A DNA stretch of 64,000 nucleotides from Achromobacter kerstersii (GTDB lineage: Bacteria > Pseudomonadota > Gammaproteobacteria > Burkholderiales > Burkholderiaceae_B): contig NZ_CADIJQ010000015.1 of the NCBI RefSeq assembly GCF_902859595.1, positions 1 to 64,000 on the forward strand, in the 5' to 3' direction. Position 1 is the first letter of the stretch; each line of letters opens with the position of its first letter. This document shows positions 24,781-33,996 of this stretch, in pieces. A model generated the notes under the pieces. That model made no database searches, was not told the DNA's origin, and worked only from the letters and a program-made list of their open reading frames with translations. The translations under genes were made by a program, and so were the position numbers.

Positions 24781-24907
24781 GTCCCATCCGCCTCGATTTT
24801 TCAGGAAACCTCTATGAAGTTGTATCCAACGCTCGTAACATGGCGCGAGAGACGGCCTGGGAACCATGCCGGTTGCCGCGGCACCTCAACAGCTTGGGAG
24901 CGCCCCA

Positions 24908-26479
24908 ATGATTGATCTCGACGTCGTAAATCTGTCGCGATTCCAGTTTGCCGCGACCGCGCTTTACCACTTCCTGTTTGTCCCCCTCACGCTTGGCCTG
25001 TCGTTCATCCTGGCCATTATGGAAAGCGTGTACGTCATGACCGGCCGCCCCATCTGGAAGCGGATGACCATGTTCTGGGGCACGCTCTTCGGCATCAACT
25101 TTGCACTCGGCGTCGCCACCGGCGTGGTGATGGAATTCCAGTTCGGGATGAACTGGTCCTACTACAGCCACTATGTAGGCGACATCTTCGGCGCCCCGCT
25201 CGCGCTTGAAGGGCTGATGGCCTTCTTCCTGGAAGCCACCTTCGTCGGCCTGTTCTTCTTCGGCTGGAACCGCATGTCGAAGGTCAGTCACCTGATCGTG
25301 ACCTGGCTGGTGGCGTTCGGCACGAACTTCTCGGCGCTGTGGATTCTGATCGCCAACGGCTGGATGCAGAACCCGGTGGGCGCCATCTTCAACCCCGACA
25401 CCATGCGCATGGAGATGACCGATTTTGCCGCGGTGATCTTCAACCCTGTCGCGCAAGCCAAGTTCGTGCACACGGTCAGCGCCGGTTATGTGGCGGGCGC
25501 GATGTTCGTGATGTCGATCAGCGCCTGGTATCTGCTGAAGGGCCGGCACACCGATCTGGCCAAGCGTTCGATGGCGGTGGCCGCAAGCTTCGGCTTGGCG
25601 GGCGCGTTGTCCGTCGTGGTGCTGGGCGATGAAAGCGGCTACCTGACCACCGAACATCAGAAGATGAAGATCGCGGCCATGGAATCCATGTGGCACACGG
25701 AACCCGCGCCCGCGTCCTTCAACCTGATCGCGATTCCCAACCAGGCCGAACGCAAGAACGACTTCGCCATCGAGATTCCCTACGTCATGGGCATCATCGG
25801 CACGCGTTCGTTGACCACGCCGCTGCTGGGTATCGATGACCTGATCCTGCGCGCCGAAAACCGCATCCGCGATGGCATGGTGGCGTACGACGCCTTGCAG
25901 AAGATCCGCGCCAATCCCAAGGATGTGGATGCGCGCATGGTCTTCGACAAGACCTGGCCGGACCTGGGCTACGCCTTGCTGGTCAAGCGGTATCAGGAAG
26001 ACATGACCAAGGTCACCGAGGCCGACATCAAGCAGGCCGCGATTGACACCGTGCCCAACGTGGCGCCGCTGTTCTGGGCGTTCCGCATCATGGTGGCGGT
26101 GGGCATGTACCTGATCCTGTTCTTCGGCGTGGCCTTCTGGCTGGCGTCGCGCGGCCGTCTGGACAGCCGCCGTGGCCTGCTCAAGGTGGCGCTGTGGAGC
26201 TTGCCGCTGCCGTGGGTCGCCATTGAAAGCGGCTGGTTCGTGGCCGAATACGGCCGCCAGCCCTGGGTGATTGAAGGCGTGCTGCCGACGTATTACGCCG
26301 CATCCGGCCTGACGATCGCCGACCTGGCCATCAGTCTTGCCATCTTCCTGGTGCTGTACACGGTTCTGCTGATCATCGGCGTGAAGGTCATGCTGCACGC
26401 GATCAAGGCGGGTCCGAAATCCGATGGGCCGGTGGCGGGCGCCGCCGCCGATCCTGTGCGCGCCGCCGTGCGCGCCTAA
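24908..26479 (+). CDS. cydA: Cytochrome bd ubiquinol oxidase subunit I
   Basis: Heme-bearing subunit of the high-affinity quinol oxidase of the inner membrane, which reduces oxygen to water without pumping protons. The 523-aa protein starts MIDLDVVNLSRFQF with the first heme-ligand His at residue 21 (ALYHF). About nine membrane segments are visible, and GRQPW lies near residue 450 ahead of the last helices. A GGGAG ribosome site is 8 nt before this ATG; an upstream start 14 codons earlier is less likely. The gap between the Q-loop helices suggests the short Q-loop type. cydB, cydX, cydD and cydC follow. Confidence 0.95.
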   Translation: MIDLDVVNLSRFQFAATALYHFLFVPLTLGLSFILAIMESVYVMTGRPIWKRMTMFWGTLFGINFALGVATGVVMEFQFGMNWSYYSHYVGDIFGAPLALEGLMAFFLEATFVGLFFFGWNRMSKVSHLIVTWLVAFGTNFSALWILIANGWMQNPVGAIFNPDTMRMEMTDFAAVIFNPVAQAKFVHTVSAGYVAGAMFVMSISAWYLLKGRHTDLAKRSMAVAASFGLAGALSVVVLGDESGYLTTEHQKMKIAAMESMWHTEPAPASFNLIAIPNQAERKNDFAIEIPYVMGIIGTRSLTTPLLGIDDLILRAENRIRDGMVAYDALQKIRANPKDVDARMVFDKTWPDLGYALLVKRYQEDMTKVTEADIKQAAIDTVPNVAPLFWAFRIMVAVGMYLILFFGVAFWLASRGRLDSRRGLLKVALWSLPLPWVAIESGWFVAEYGRQPWVIEGVLPTYYAASGLTIADLAISLAIFLVLYTVLLIIGVKVMLHAIKAGPKSDGPVAGAAADPVRAAVRA

Positions 26480-26493
26480 GGGGAGAGAAGCAG

Positions 26494-27648
26494 ATGGATA
26501 CCCTTATTCCTTTTGACTATGGCACCTTGCGCGTGATCTGGTGGGTGCTGCTGGGCGCCTTGCTGATCGGCTTCGCCGTCATGGACGGCTTTGACCTGGG
26601 CGTGGCGGCGCTGCTGCCCGTGGTGGCCAAGACGGACGCCGAACGCCGCGTGGTGATCAACGTGGTCGGCCCCGTGTGGGAAGGCAACCAGGTCTGGCTG
26701 ATCACGGCGGGAGGCGCCATCTTTGCCGCCTGGCCGCTGTTGTATGCCGCGTCGTTCTCGGGGTTCTACCTGGCGATGATGCTGGTGCTGATCGCGCTGA
26801 TCCTGCGTCCCGTGGGCTTCAAGTACCGCAGCAAGATGGAAGGCACGCGCTGGCGTAACAGCTGGGACGGCGTGCTGTGCTTCTCGGGCGTGGTGGCTTC
26901 CCTGGTGTTTGGCGTGGCGATGGGCAACATCGTCCTGGGCGTGCCGTTCACGTTCGACGCCGTGACGCTGCGGCCCATCTACGAAGGCCACTTCTATCAG
27001 CTGTTTGCGCCCTTCGCCTTGCTGGCCGGCGTGCTCAGCGTGGTGATGCTGGCCATGCACGGCGCGGTGCTGCTGGCGTGGCGCACGGAAGATCCGATTG
27101 CTTCGCGGGCTCGCAACTGGGGCCGGCTCGCCGCCTTGCTGACGGCGGCGCTGTTTGCGGCCGGCGGCTTCTGGGTGGCAGGCGGCATCGGTGGCCACAC
27201 CATCACCAGCGCGGTCAACATGGCGGGTCCATCCGATCCGATGCTGAAGACCGTTTCCGTACAGACCGGCGCGTGGATGGCCAACTATGCCAAGTGGCCG
27301 TTGATGTGGATCGCGCCCGTGCTGGGTGTGGCGGGGGCCTTGTTGGTGGTGCTGCTGCTGACCGTACGCGCCAACGTGCTGGCGTTCCTGGCGTCTGCGG
27401 TGTCGATCGCCGGTGTGATCCTGACGGTGGGCTTTTCGCTCTTCCCGTTCATCATGCCGTCCTCGACCAAGCCGCAGGCCGGCCTGACCATCTGGGACGG
27501 CTCGTCCAGCCATCTGACGCTGTGGATCATGGTGATCGCCGTGGCCGTATTCCTGCCCATCGTCACGCTCTACACCGCCTGGGTGTATCGCGTGATGCGC
27601 GGCAAGGTCACCCATGAATCTGTGGGCGACACGCCCAACTCATACTAA
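26494..27648 (+). CDS. cydB: Cytochrome bd ubiquinol oxidase subunit II
   Basis: Structural partner of CydA in the bd oxidase. The 384-aa protein is hydrophobic with about nine membrane segments and the family start FDYGTLRVIWWVLLGALLIGFAVMDGFDLG. GPVWEGNQVWLITAGG near residue 55 is typical of CydB. A strong ribosome site (AAGGGGAGAG) precedes the ATG, 14 nt after cydA. CydX begins 14 nt after its stop. Confidence 0.96.
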   Translation: MDTLIPFDYGTLRVIWWVLLGALLIGFAVMDGFDLGVAALLPVVAKTDAERRVVINVVGPVWEGNQVWLITAGGAIFAAWPLLYAASFSGFYLAMMLVLIALILRPVGFKYRSKMEGTRWRNSWDGVLCFSGVVASLVFGVAMGNIVLGVPFTFDAVTLRPIYEGHFYQLFAPFALLAGVLSVVMLAMHGAVLLAWRTEDPIASRARNWGRLAALLTAALFAAGGFWVAGGIGGHTITSAVNMAGPSDPMLKTVSVQTGAWMANYAKWPLMWIAPVLGVAGALLVVLLLTVRANVLAFLASAVSIAGVILTVGFSLFPFIMPSSTKPQAGLTIWDGSSSHLTLWIMVIAVAVFLPIVTLYTAWVYRVMRGKVTHESVGDTPNSY

Positions 27649-27662
27649 AAGGAGCCTCCACC

Positions 27663-27788
27663 ATGTGGTATTTCTCGTGGATACTCGGTCTGGGTTTGGC
27701 GTGCGCGTTCGCCATTCTCAATGCAATGTGGTTCGAGCTGCGCGAAGGTCATTCGCATGACCCGCGCGCCAGCCGCGACGACGAGTGA
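27663..27788 (+). CDS. cydX: Cytochrome bd small subunit CydX/CbdX
   Basis: A 41-residue single-span protein that stabilises the bd oxidase hemes. It starts MWYFSWILGLGLACAFAI, with a membrane helix at about residues 5-23, then the conserved LNAMWFELRE segment and a charged His/Asp-rich tail. The ribosome site AAAGGAG lies 8 nt before the ATG. Its TGA overlaps the proposed GTG start of cydD. Position after cydB and the W-F-E pattern match the CydX family; it is too short for most gene finders. Confidence 0.9.
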   Translation: MWYFSWILGLGLACAFAILNAMWFELREGHSHDPRASRDDE

Positions 27789-29533
27789 GCGGCGGCGCTA
27801 GCAGCCTCGAGCACGACCCTTCGGCCAGTTTGCAGAAACCGCCGCGCGAGCAGTCGCGGTGGTTGATGGCGCTTGCCAAGGCGGCCAGGCTTCCGTTGAT
27901 GTTGGCAGGCGCCGCACCGCTCGTAAGCGGCGCCTTGCTGGTGGTGCAGGCCTGGCTGTTGGCCAGCGTGCTGGACGCGGCCATCATGCGCGATGTGCCG
28001 CGCCAGGAATTGCTGGCCCCCATTCTGGGCATTGCCGCGCTGATGCTGGTGCGTGCCTGTATTACATGGGCCGGCGAACGTGCGGGCGCGGATGCCGCCG
28101 AACGCATTAAGCGCCATGTGCGCCAAGCGCTGTTTTCGCGGATGGTTGCCAAGGGGCCGTACTGGAGCCGTGGCAAGGCGTCCGGCGAATTGGCCAGCGC
28201 GGTGGTGGACCAGGTCGAGGCGCTGGATGGTTTCTTCGCCAAGTACCTGCCCGCCATGGCGGCGGCCGCGATGTTGCCGGTGGCGTTTTCGGTCTTGCTG
28301 TTGCCGGTGGATGTGGTCGCCGGCCTGGTGCTGCTGATCACCGCGCCGCTCATTCCCTTGTTCATGGCCTTGGTAGGGTGGGGCGCGCAAGGCGCCAGCC
28401 GCCGCCATCTGCGCGCGTTTGCCCGCTTGTCTGGCTTCTTCGCCGACCGGTTGCGCGGCTTGTCTACGCTGAAACTGTATGGCCGCGCGGACGCCGAAGC
28501 GGCGTCGGTTGTGGCCGCCAGCGATGCCCTGCGCCAGCGCACGATGTCGGTGTTGCGCATTGCATTTCTGTCGTCGGCCGTGCTGGAATTTTTTGCCGCT
28601 CTTGGCGTGGCGGGCGTGGCCGTTTACATCGGTCTGACGTATCTGGGCTTTCTGGATGTGCGCTGGTCGCCGCTGACGTTGCAGGCGGGCTTGTTCTGCC
28701 TGCTGATGGCGCCGGAGGTCTATGCGCCGCTGCGCCAGTTCGCCGCGCATTATCACGACCGCGCCACGGCACTTGCCGCCGTAACGCAAATCGCCGTGTT
28801 GTTCGATGGCCTGCCGCAAGACGAAGCCGTGGCGCAAACGCGCATCGGCCGCGCGGCGGCATCGGCATCATCGGGCGCCGCGTTGGCGCTTACCGGGCTG
28901 ACGGTAACGGCGCCCGGCCGGGGGCTGGCGGTGCTGTCAGACGCCGCGCTGACCCTTGCGCCCGGTGAACATGCGGCGTTGATGGGGCCCAGCGGCATCG
29001 GCAAATCCACCCTGATCGAAGCCATTGCGCGGCTGCGCCCCAGCCAGGGTGATATCCGCATCGATGGCATACCGCTGGCCGATTGGGATGAAGCCGACCT
29101 GCGCGGCCGCGTGGCGCTGATCGGACAGAAGCCGCAATTGCTGGCCGGTTCCATCGCCGACAACATCCGCCTGGGGTGCCCGGACGCCGCCGATAGCGAT
29201 GTGCTCGAAGCTGCCCGCCGCGCCTGCGTGCTGGAGTTTGCACAAGCGTTGCCGGAAGGGCTGAACACGCCGTTGGGTAGCCGAGGCCACGGCCTGTCGG
29301 GCGGGCAGGCGCAGCGCGTGGCGCTGGCCCGTTTGTTCCTGCGCGACCCCGGGCTGATCCTGCTGGACGAACCCACCGCGCATCTGGACGACGCCACGCA
29401 GTCGCGCGTGCTGGATGAGATTCTTGCGTTCGCAGCCGGGCGCACCTTGCTGCTGGCAACGCACTCGCCCGCCGTGGCGGCCCGCTTTGGCCGGGTGCTG
29501 CGGGTGGCGGACGGAAACGTGGAAGACGCATGA
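27785..29533 (+). CDS. cydD: Thiol reductant ABC exporter subunit CydD
   Basis: Half of the CydDC ABC transporter that exports glutathione and cysteine and is needed to assemble cytochrome bd and c. The N-terminal transmembrane domain (about residues 35-330) is followed by an ATPase domain with Walker A GPSGIGKS, signature LSGGQAQR and Walker B LILLDEPTAHLDD. The GTG start overlaps the cydX stop; the first in-frame ATG is 27 codons later at 27866 and would still keep the membrane domain. Length is 582 aa from the GTG. Confidence 0.93.
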   Translation: MSGGASSLEHDPSASLQKPPREQSRWLMALAKAARLPLMLAGAAPLVSGALLVVQAWLLASVLDAAIMRDVPRQELLAPILGIAALMLVRACITWAGERAGADAAERIKRHVRQALFSRMVAKGPYWSRGKASGELASAVVDQVEALDGFFAKYLPAMAAAAMLPVAFSVLLLPVDVVAGLVLLITAPLIPLFMALVGWGAQGASRRHLRAFARLSGFFADRLRGLSTLKLYGRADAEAASVVAASDALRQRTMSVLRIAFLSSAVLEFFAALGVAGVAVYIGLTYLGFLDVRWSPLTLQAGLFCLLMAPEVYAPLRQFAAHYHDRATALAAVTQIAVLFDGLPQDEAVAQTRIGRAAASASSGAALALTGLTVTAPGRGLAVLSDAALTLAPGEHAALMGPSGIGKSTLIEAIARLRPSQGDIRIDGIPLADWDEADLRGRVALIGQKPQLLAGSIADNIRLGCPDAADSDVLEAARRACVLEFAQALPEGLNTPLGSRGHGLSGGQAQRVALARLFLRDPGLILLDEPTAHLDDATQSRVLDEILAFAAGRTLLLATHSPAVAARFGRVLRVADGNVEDA

Positions 29534-31227
29534 AGAATCTGCTGTTGCTATTGCCGTTATATGCGCGTCGAAAAGGCGGGCTTTTACTCGCATTGTTCTG
29601 TGCGCTGGCCACCGTTGCGGCGGGCGTGGGCTTGCTGGGCGTCTCTGGCTGGTTTTTGACGGGTGCTGCGCTGGCGGGCGCAGGCGGCATGTTCAACCTG
29701 TTTGCGCCGTCGGCGCTGGTGCGCGGTTTGTCTTTCCTGCGCATCGTGTCGCGTTACGCCGACCGGGTGGTGGGGCATTCCGCCACCTTGCGCCTGCTGG
29801 CCGATTTGCGCGCCACCGTGTTCGGCGCCTTGATCCGGCTGACGCCGCGCCAGTTGGCGCGCTATCGCAGCGGCGATCTGGTGGCGCGCATGACGGGCGA
29901 CGTCGATGCGCTGGATACCGTCTTTCTATTTGTGCTGGCGCCGTTGGCCACGGCCATCCTGGGTGGCGCCGTGCTCACCGCAGTGCTGGGCATGTGGGTG
30001 CCGGCCGCCGCACTGGCGTTTGCGCTGGCGCTCATGACCGCCTGCGTGCTGGTGCCGTGGTGGTTGCTGCGCGCAGCGCGCAAGCCGGGTGTGGCCGCGC
30101 AGGAAAGTGCTGCCGGCTTGCGTGCGGCCGCGTTGGATGCGGTGGACGGCCATGCGGACATGGTGGCGCTGCACGCGCAGGCGCAGACCGCCGCGCATTT
30201 TGAACGCCTGTGCGAAGCCAGTGCGCAAGCGCGCCGTACCCAGGCGCGCGTAGCGGCGCGCGGGCAGTGGTTTCTGCAAGCCGCAGCGGGCATTTCGGTA
30301 TTGGCGCTGCTGTGGTTCGGGCTGGCCACGCACGAAGCGGGCGGCATTGAAGGGCCGGTGCTGGTGGGCCTGTTGCTGGCAGTCATCGGTATTTTTGAAG
30401 TCGCGGGCCCAATCATGCGCGGGGCGTCCCGCATGGGCTCGGCGATGTCGGCGGCGGCGCGTATCCGCGATGTGACGCAAAGCCAACCCGACATGCAAGA
30501 CCCCGCCGCGCCGCTCGCCTTGCCGCTCCATGGCGCACTGGAACTGAACGATGTCAGTTTTCGCTACCCGGCGCGTGGGGCGGAACTGGCTGCGGCGGTA
30601 TTGGATGGCATCGGCTTGCGCGTGGAACCCGGCGAGCGCATCGCGATTGTCGGCGCCAGCGGCGCGGGCAAGTCCACGCTGCTGCACCTGATCCTGCGCC
30701 TGGAAGACCCGCTAGCCGGGCAAGTGCGATTCGGCGGTTGCGATGCGCGCGACGCGGCGCAAGCCGATTGGCACCGGCGCATCGCGTTGCTATCGCAAGA
30801 GGCGCCGGTATTCCTGGGCACCTTGCGCACGAATCTGCTGATCGGCGACCCCGATGCCGACGACGCCACCTTGTGGCGCGCGCTGGACGCCGCCCGGCTG
30901 GGGGATTTTGTGCGCGGTTTGCCAGACGGGCTGGACACCTGGGCGGGAGAAACCGGCTCGCAATTGTCGGCAGGGCAGGCGCGGCGCTTGTGTCTGGCGC
31001 GGGCATTGTTGTCGCCTGCGGCGGTCATCGTGCTGGATGAGCCCACCGCCGGGCTGGATGCTGCAGCCCAAGCCGACTTCTTCAACGACCTGGAAGGCGC
31101 GGTGCGGGGACGCAGCGTCATCTTGGCCACGCACGCCGATTTGCCCCCGGGCGCCGTCCACCGTTGCCTGGAACTGCGCAACGGACAATTACATGACTTG
31201 TCACAGCAGGCGGCAATCCTGGCTTAA
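29530..31227 (+). CDS. cydC: Thiol reductant ABC exporter subunit CydC
   Basis: Second half of the CydDC exporter. Membrane domain at about residues 15-310, then the ATPase with Walker A GASGAGKST, a signature that reads LSAGQARRL instead of LSGGQ, and Walker B VIVLDEPTAGLD. Length is 565 aa. Its ATG overlaps the cydD stop by 4 bp, giving a five-gene cydABXDC operon. apt follows 54 nt later. Confidence 0.94.
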   Translation: MKNLLLLLPLYARRKGGLLLALFCALATVAAGVGLLGVSGWFLTGAALAGAGGMFNLFAPSALVRGLSFLRIVSRYADRVVGHSATLRLLADLRATVFGALIRLTPRQLARYRSGDLVARMTGDVDALDTVFLFVLAPLATAILGGAVLTAVLGMWVPAAALAFALALMTACVLVPWWLLRAARKPGVAAQESAAGLRAAALDAVDGHADMVALHAQAQTAAHFERLCEASAQARRTQARVAARGQWFLQAAAGISVLALLWFGLATHEAGGIEGPVLVGLLLAVIGIFEVAGPIMRGASRMGSAMSAAARIRDVTQSQPDMQDPAAPLALPLHGALELNDVSFRYPARGAELAAAVLDGIGLRVEPGERIAIVGASGAGKSTLLHLILRLEDPLAGQVRFGGCDARDAAQADWHRRIALLSQEAPVFLGTLRTNLLIGDPDADDATLWRALDAARLGDFVRGLPDGLDTWAGETGSQLSAGQARRLCLARALLSPAAVIVLDEPTAGLDAAAQADFFNDLEGAVRGRSVILATHADLPPGAVHRCLELRNGQLHDLSQQAAILA

Positions 31228-31281
31228 GCGCGGTGGCAAGGTTATAGTTCGCCTTGCTTCAATTCTTCAGGGCCGCCTTCC

Positions 31282-31833
31282 ATGCAGACCGACAACGCCG
31301 AGTACATCCGGCGCACCATCCGAAGCGTTCCGGACTGGCCCCAACCCGGCGTCATCTTCCGCGATATCACGCCGGTATTGCAGGACCCGCGTGCCTTCCG
31401 GGTGCTGATCGATCTCTTCGTCTACCGCTATATGCGCCAGCGCCTGGATTTGGTGGCGGGCGTGGATGCGCGCGGCTTCATCGTGGGCAGCGTGTTGGCC
31501 TATGAGCTCAACCTTGGGTTCGTGCCCGTGCGCAAGAAGGGCAAGCTGCCGTTTCGCACGGTGGCCGAGGAATATTCGCTGGAATACGGCAATGCCGCGG
31601 TCGAGATGCACACGGATTCCGTGCGCACCGGTCAACGCGTACTGCTGGTAGATGACCTGATCGCAACCGGCGGCACCATGCTGGCCGCCATCAAGCTGCT
31701 GCAACGCCTGGGCGCCAATGTGGTCGAGGCCGCGGCGATTATCGATCTGCCCGATCTGGGCGGGTCGGCCAAGGTGGCCGAGACGGGCACGCCGCTCTAC
31801 ACGGTCTGTCAGTACGACGCGGGCACGCCGTAA
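31282..31833 (+). CDS. apt: Adenine phosphoribosyltransferase
   Basis: Salvage enzyme converting adenine and PRPP to AMP. The 183-aa type I phosphoribosyltransferase has the PRPP loop VLLVDDLIATGGTM near residues 122-135 and the N-terminal IRSVPDWPQPGVIFRDITP typical of Apt. It follows cydC on the same strand. A degenerate 12-bp repeat begins in its last codons and continues downstream. Confidence 0.95.
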   Translation: MQTDNAEYIRRTIRSVPDWPQPGVIFRDITPVLQDPRAFRVLIDLFVYRYMRQRLDLVAGVDARGFIVGSVLAYELNLGFVPVRKKGKLPFRTVAEEYSLEYGNAAVEMHTDSVRTGQRVLLVDDLIATGGTMLAAIKLLQRLGANVVEAAAIIDLPDLGGSAKVAETGTPLYTVCQYDAGTP

Positions 31834-31926
31834 TTCACGCCGTTGTTCACGCCGTCGTACACACGTTAGGTCGCGCCTTAATTCACGCCTTAAGTCACGC
31901 GGTCGGGCGGGCCGTAAGTTCCGACC
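31819..31926. repeat. Degenerate 12-bp tandem array across the apt 3' end
   Basis: Nine adjacent 12-bp units resembling TAATTCACGCCG run from inside the last four codons of apt (31819) to 31926. Copies at 31831, 31843, 31879 and 31891 are the closest; the rest are diverged but keep register. The array occupies almost the whole gap to the convergent LysR gene. Confidence 0.65.
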
Positions 31927-31944
31927 CGCCTCGCGCTTCGCTGT

Positions 31945-32835
31945 TCAAGAATCCGACAACCTGGGCTGAATGAAGTCCAGGAAAGCCTTGGTTTTTGCGG
32001 GCAGCATGCGCGAGGGCAGCAGGGCAAAGAGGGGCAGGGGCGTCAAGCTCCAGTCCGGCAGCACGCGCACCAGGCCCGATTGCTCGATGGCGCGTTCCAT
32101 CGCATCGAACACCAGCAAGGGCGTGATGCCAAGCCCCTGGCTCGCCAGCCGGCCCAGCATGCCCACGTTGTTCGCTGACAGGCGCCCCGACACCTGCACG
32201 CGTTCCACCTTATCGCCCGAATGCAGCATCCAGAACGAGGACTCCTCACGCATCGTGGGGCGCAGGCATTCGTGATGCGTCAGGTCGGCAGGCACGCGCG
32301 GTTCGCCATGGCGCGCCAGATAATCGGGTGACGCGTACAACTGATGCGCCATCAGCACGATCTTGCGCGAGATCAGGCTGGAATCCGGCTGCTGGCCGAA
32401 GCGCAGAATCAGGTCGAACGGGTTGCTGATGGGGTCGATCGGACGCATGCTCAGATCGAAATCGCATTCGATATCGGGATGCTGTTCGCGGAATTCGCTG
32501 ATGACGGCGGGCAGAAACAGCTGCGCCAGACTGGTGGGCAGCGAAATGCGCAGGCGGCCTTTGGGCTGCACCGCCATGTCCAGCAACTGGTCGTGCGCAA
32601 TGCGCGCTTCTTCCACAATGTGCCGGCAACGTTCGAAATAGATGGCGCCGGCTTCGGTCAGGTCGATCTTGCGCGTGCTGCGGTTCAAGAGCCGCATGCC
32701 AACGCTACGTTCCAATTCACTGACGCGGCGCGAGAGCGTGGATGTTGGAATATTCAAGGCTTCCGCAGCGTGGCTGAAGTTCTTGCGCTTGGCGACTTCG
32801 ACAAAGAGCGCGATGTCGTTAAGCTGGATATCCAT
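31945..32835 (-). CDS. LysR-family transcriptional regulator
   Basis: LysR-type regulator with an N-terminal winged HTH (about residues 1-60: LNDIALFVEVAKRKNFSHAA and STLSRRVSELERSVG) and a C-terminal periplasmic-binding-like effector domain. From the ATG at 32835, which has GAGGG upstream, it is 296 aa; six codons from a TTG extend it. The wording of the HTH and the RISLPTSLAQLF start of the effector domain resemble the CrgA/DsdC-like group that includes aromatic and redox regulators. No divergent target is apparent: a 383-bp AT-rich gap separates it from the DUF4148 gene, on the other strand. Function unknown. Confidence 0.88.
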   Translation of the reverse strand: MDIQLNDIALFVEVAKRKNFSHAAEALNIPTSTLSRRVSELERSVGMRLLNRSTRKIDLTEAGAIYFERCRHIVEEARIAHDQLLDMAVQPKGRLRISLPTSLAQLFLPAVISEFREQHPDIECDFDLSMRPIDPISNPFDLILRFGQQPDSSLISRKIVLMAHQLYASPDYLARHGEPRVPADLTHHECLRPTMREESSFWMLHSGDKVERVQVSGRLSANNVGMLGRLASQGLGITPLLVFDAMERAIEQSGLVRVLPDWSLTPLPLFALLPSRMLPAKTKAFLDFIQPRLSDS

Positions 32836-33218
32836 GGGGCCCTCGAGACTCAAAATTCCATTTCTGGCAGGTTTGTATGATAAATGGATTTATTGTCCCG
32901 CCAGCAGAAATGTCTATTTCCTTGCCGGGGATAACGCGTTGCGCGAATGGTGAGCTCACGTTCCGTTACTCAACTGGCGGGCAGCTGAACGCTGGCAAGG
33001 CTTGTGCTGCCTGCGTCTGCGAGGGGATTGCGCAATAAACGCGCAGATTGCACCGGATACAACGTGCAATTGTCCCATCCTTGCAAATATGTTCACCAAA
33101 ATAAGGGTTTTTACTAGGCGCGATTCCCCAGATACTTCGTCCCAGCAATCAAACAGTCACATCGCACCTGCCAGCCTGGCAGAAGACGCTGTGCAAGGTT
33201 TAGGATGGAGTCATCACA
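32836..33218. other. AT-richer divergent intergenic region
   Basis: About 380 bp between the LysR gene (minus) and the DUF4148 gene (plus), lower in GC than its surroundings. It must hold both promoters. An AGGATGGAG ribosome site for the plus gene lies just before its ATG. I see no gene, no clear LysR T-N11-A operator that stands out, and no terminator. Confidence 0.5.
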
Positions 33219-33602
33219 ATGAAAGCCCTAGCAACCGCACTCATGGTCACCGCAACCCTAGTGGGTATGTCCGCCGCTCACGCCGATGGCAAGACGCGTG
33301 AACAGGTCCAACAAGAACTGCAAGCCGCCAAGGCCGCCGGCCAGGTCACGTTTGGTGAACTGGACTACCCGCCCGCCACCGTGCAACAAACCGGCCTGAC
33401 GCGCGACCAGGTTCAGCAAGAGCTGCAAAGCGCCAAGGCCGCTGGCCAGGTCACCACTGCTGAACTGGATTACCCGCCCCGCGCCGCCGTGTCGCAATCC
33501 GCCGGCAAGACCCGCGAACAAGTCCGCCAGGAATTGGCTGAAGCCAAGGCTCGCGGCGAATACACCTTCGGTGAACTGGACTATCCGCCCAAGGGCAAGT
33601 AA
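33219..33602 (+). CDS. DUF4148 exported repeat protein
   Basis: Small exported protein of the DUF4148 family, common in Burkholderiales and of unknown function. A signal peptide of about 22 residues ends SAAHA. Three near-identical modules follow, starting at about residues 25, 61 and 98, each TRxQVxQELxxAKAxGxxT then ELDYPP. The first two share long identical stretches. Length is 127 aa. An intrinsic terminator follows at once, so it is monocistronic. Confidence 0.88.
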   Translation: MKALATALMVTATLVGMSAAHADGKTREQVQQELQAAKAAGQVTFGELDYPPATVQQTGLTRDQVQQELQSAKAAGQVTTAELDYPPRAAVSQSAGKTREQVRQELAEAKARGEYTFGELDYPPKGK

Positions 33603-33638
33603 GTGCCGGGGCGCACGCCCTGACCCGAGGTCACGAGA

Positions 33639-33667
33639 AACCCCTTGAGACGCCGAGGGGTTTTTTA
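33639..33667 (+). terminator. Intrinsic terminator after the DUF4148 gene
   Basis: AAACCCCT pairs with AGGGGTTT across a 10-base loop, followed by a T run (33662-33667). It starts 36 nt after the stop codon. Confidence 0.8.
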
Positions 33668-33754
33668 TTGCCGGCGCATTGTGCGGCGTGGTGAGCAGTG
33701 TGGCGTTTTTGCTGCATCACTGTTCGCGCCGGGCAACAAGTTCTGTCGGTGAAA

Positions 33755-33761
33755 GGGGGGG
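33755..33761 (+). repeat. G7 homopolymer upstream of the porin
   Basis: A run of seven G lies about 300 bp upstream of the porin ATG in non-coding DNA. Such tracts can vary in length by slippage; whether it affects the porin promoter is unknown. Confidence 0.5.
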
Positions 33762-33996
33762 TGGCGATCATGCTTTCGCAGGCTTGGCGCCCAATTGCGA
33801 GCAAAGATTCATATTTGTTTTCAACGCGTTAACGGCGCATTCCCATTGGTTTTCAGACCGGTGCGCGTGTCAGCAGTTCGTCATTATCCCAACCATGGAA
33901 AGTAGTTCGTCGAAATCCGTGTTACTTCGGATCGCCGCGCGCCGGACACTAGATTTAGTGCAGACGCCGCTTGCTTGTTCGCAGCGGCACGCCAAG

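Noticed and set aside
24781..24907. FNR or ArcA site before cydA
   Set aside because: No TTGAT-N4-ATCAA or close variant seen in this short gap.
24812..26398. 528-codon open frame antisense to cydA
   Set aside because: Shadow of the real cydA gene; low-complexity His/Gln/Arg composition and no recognisable family.
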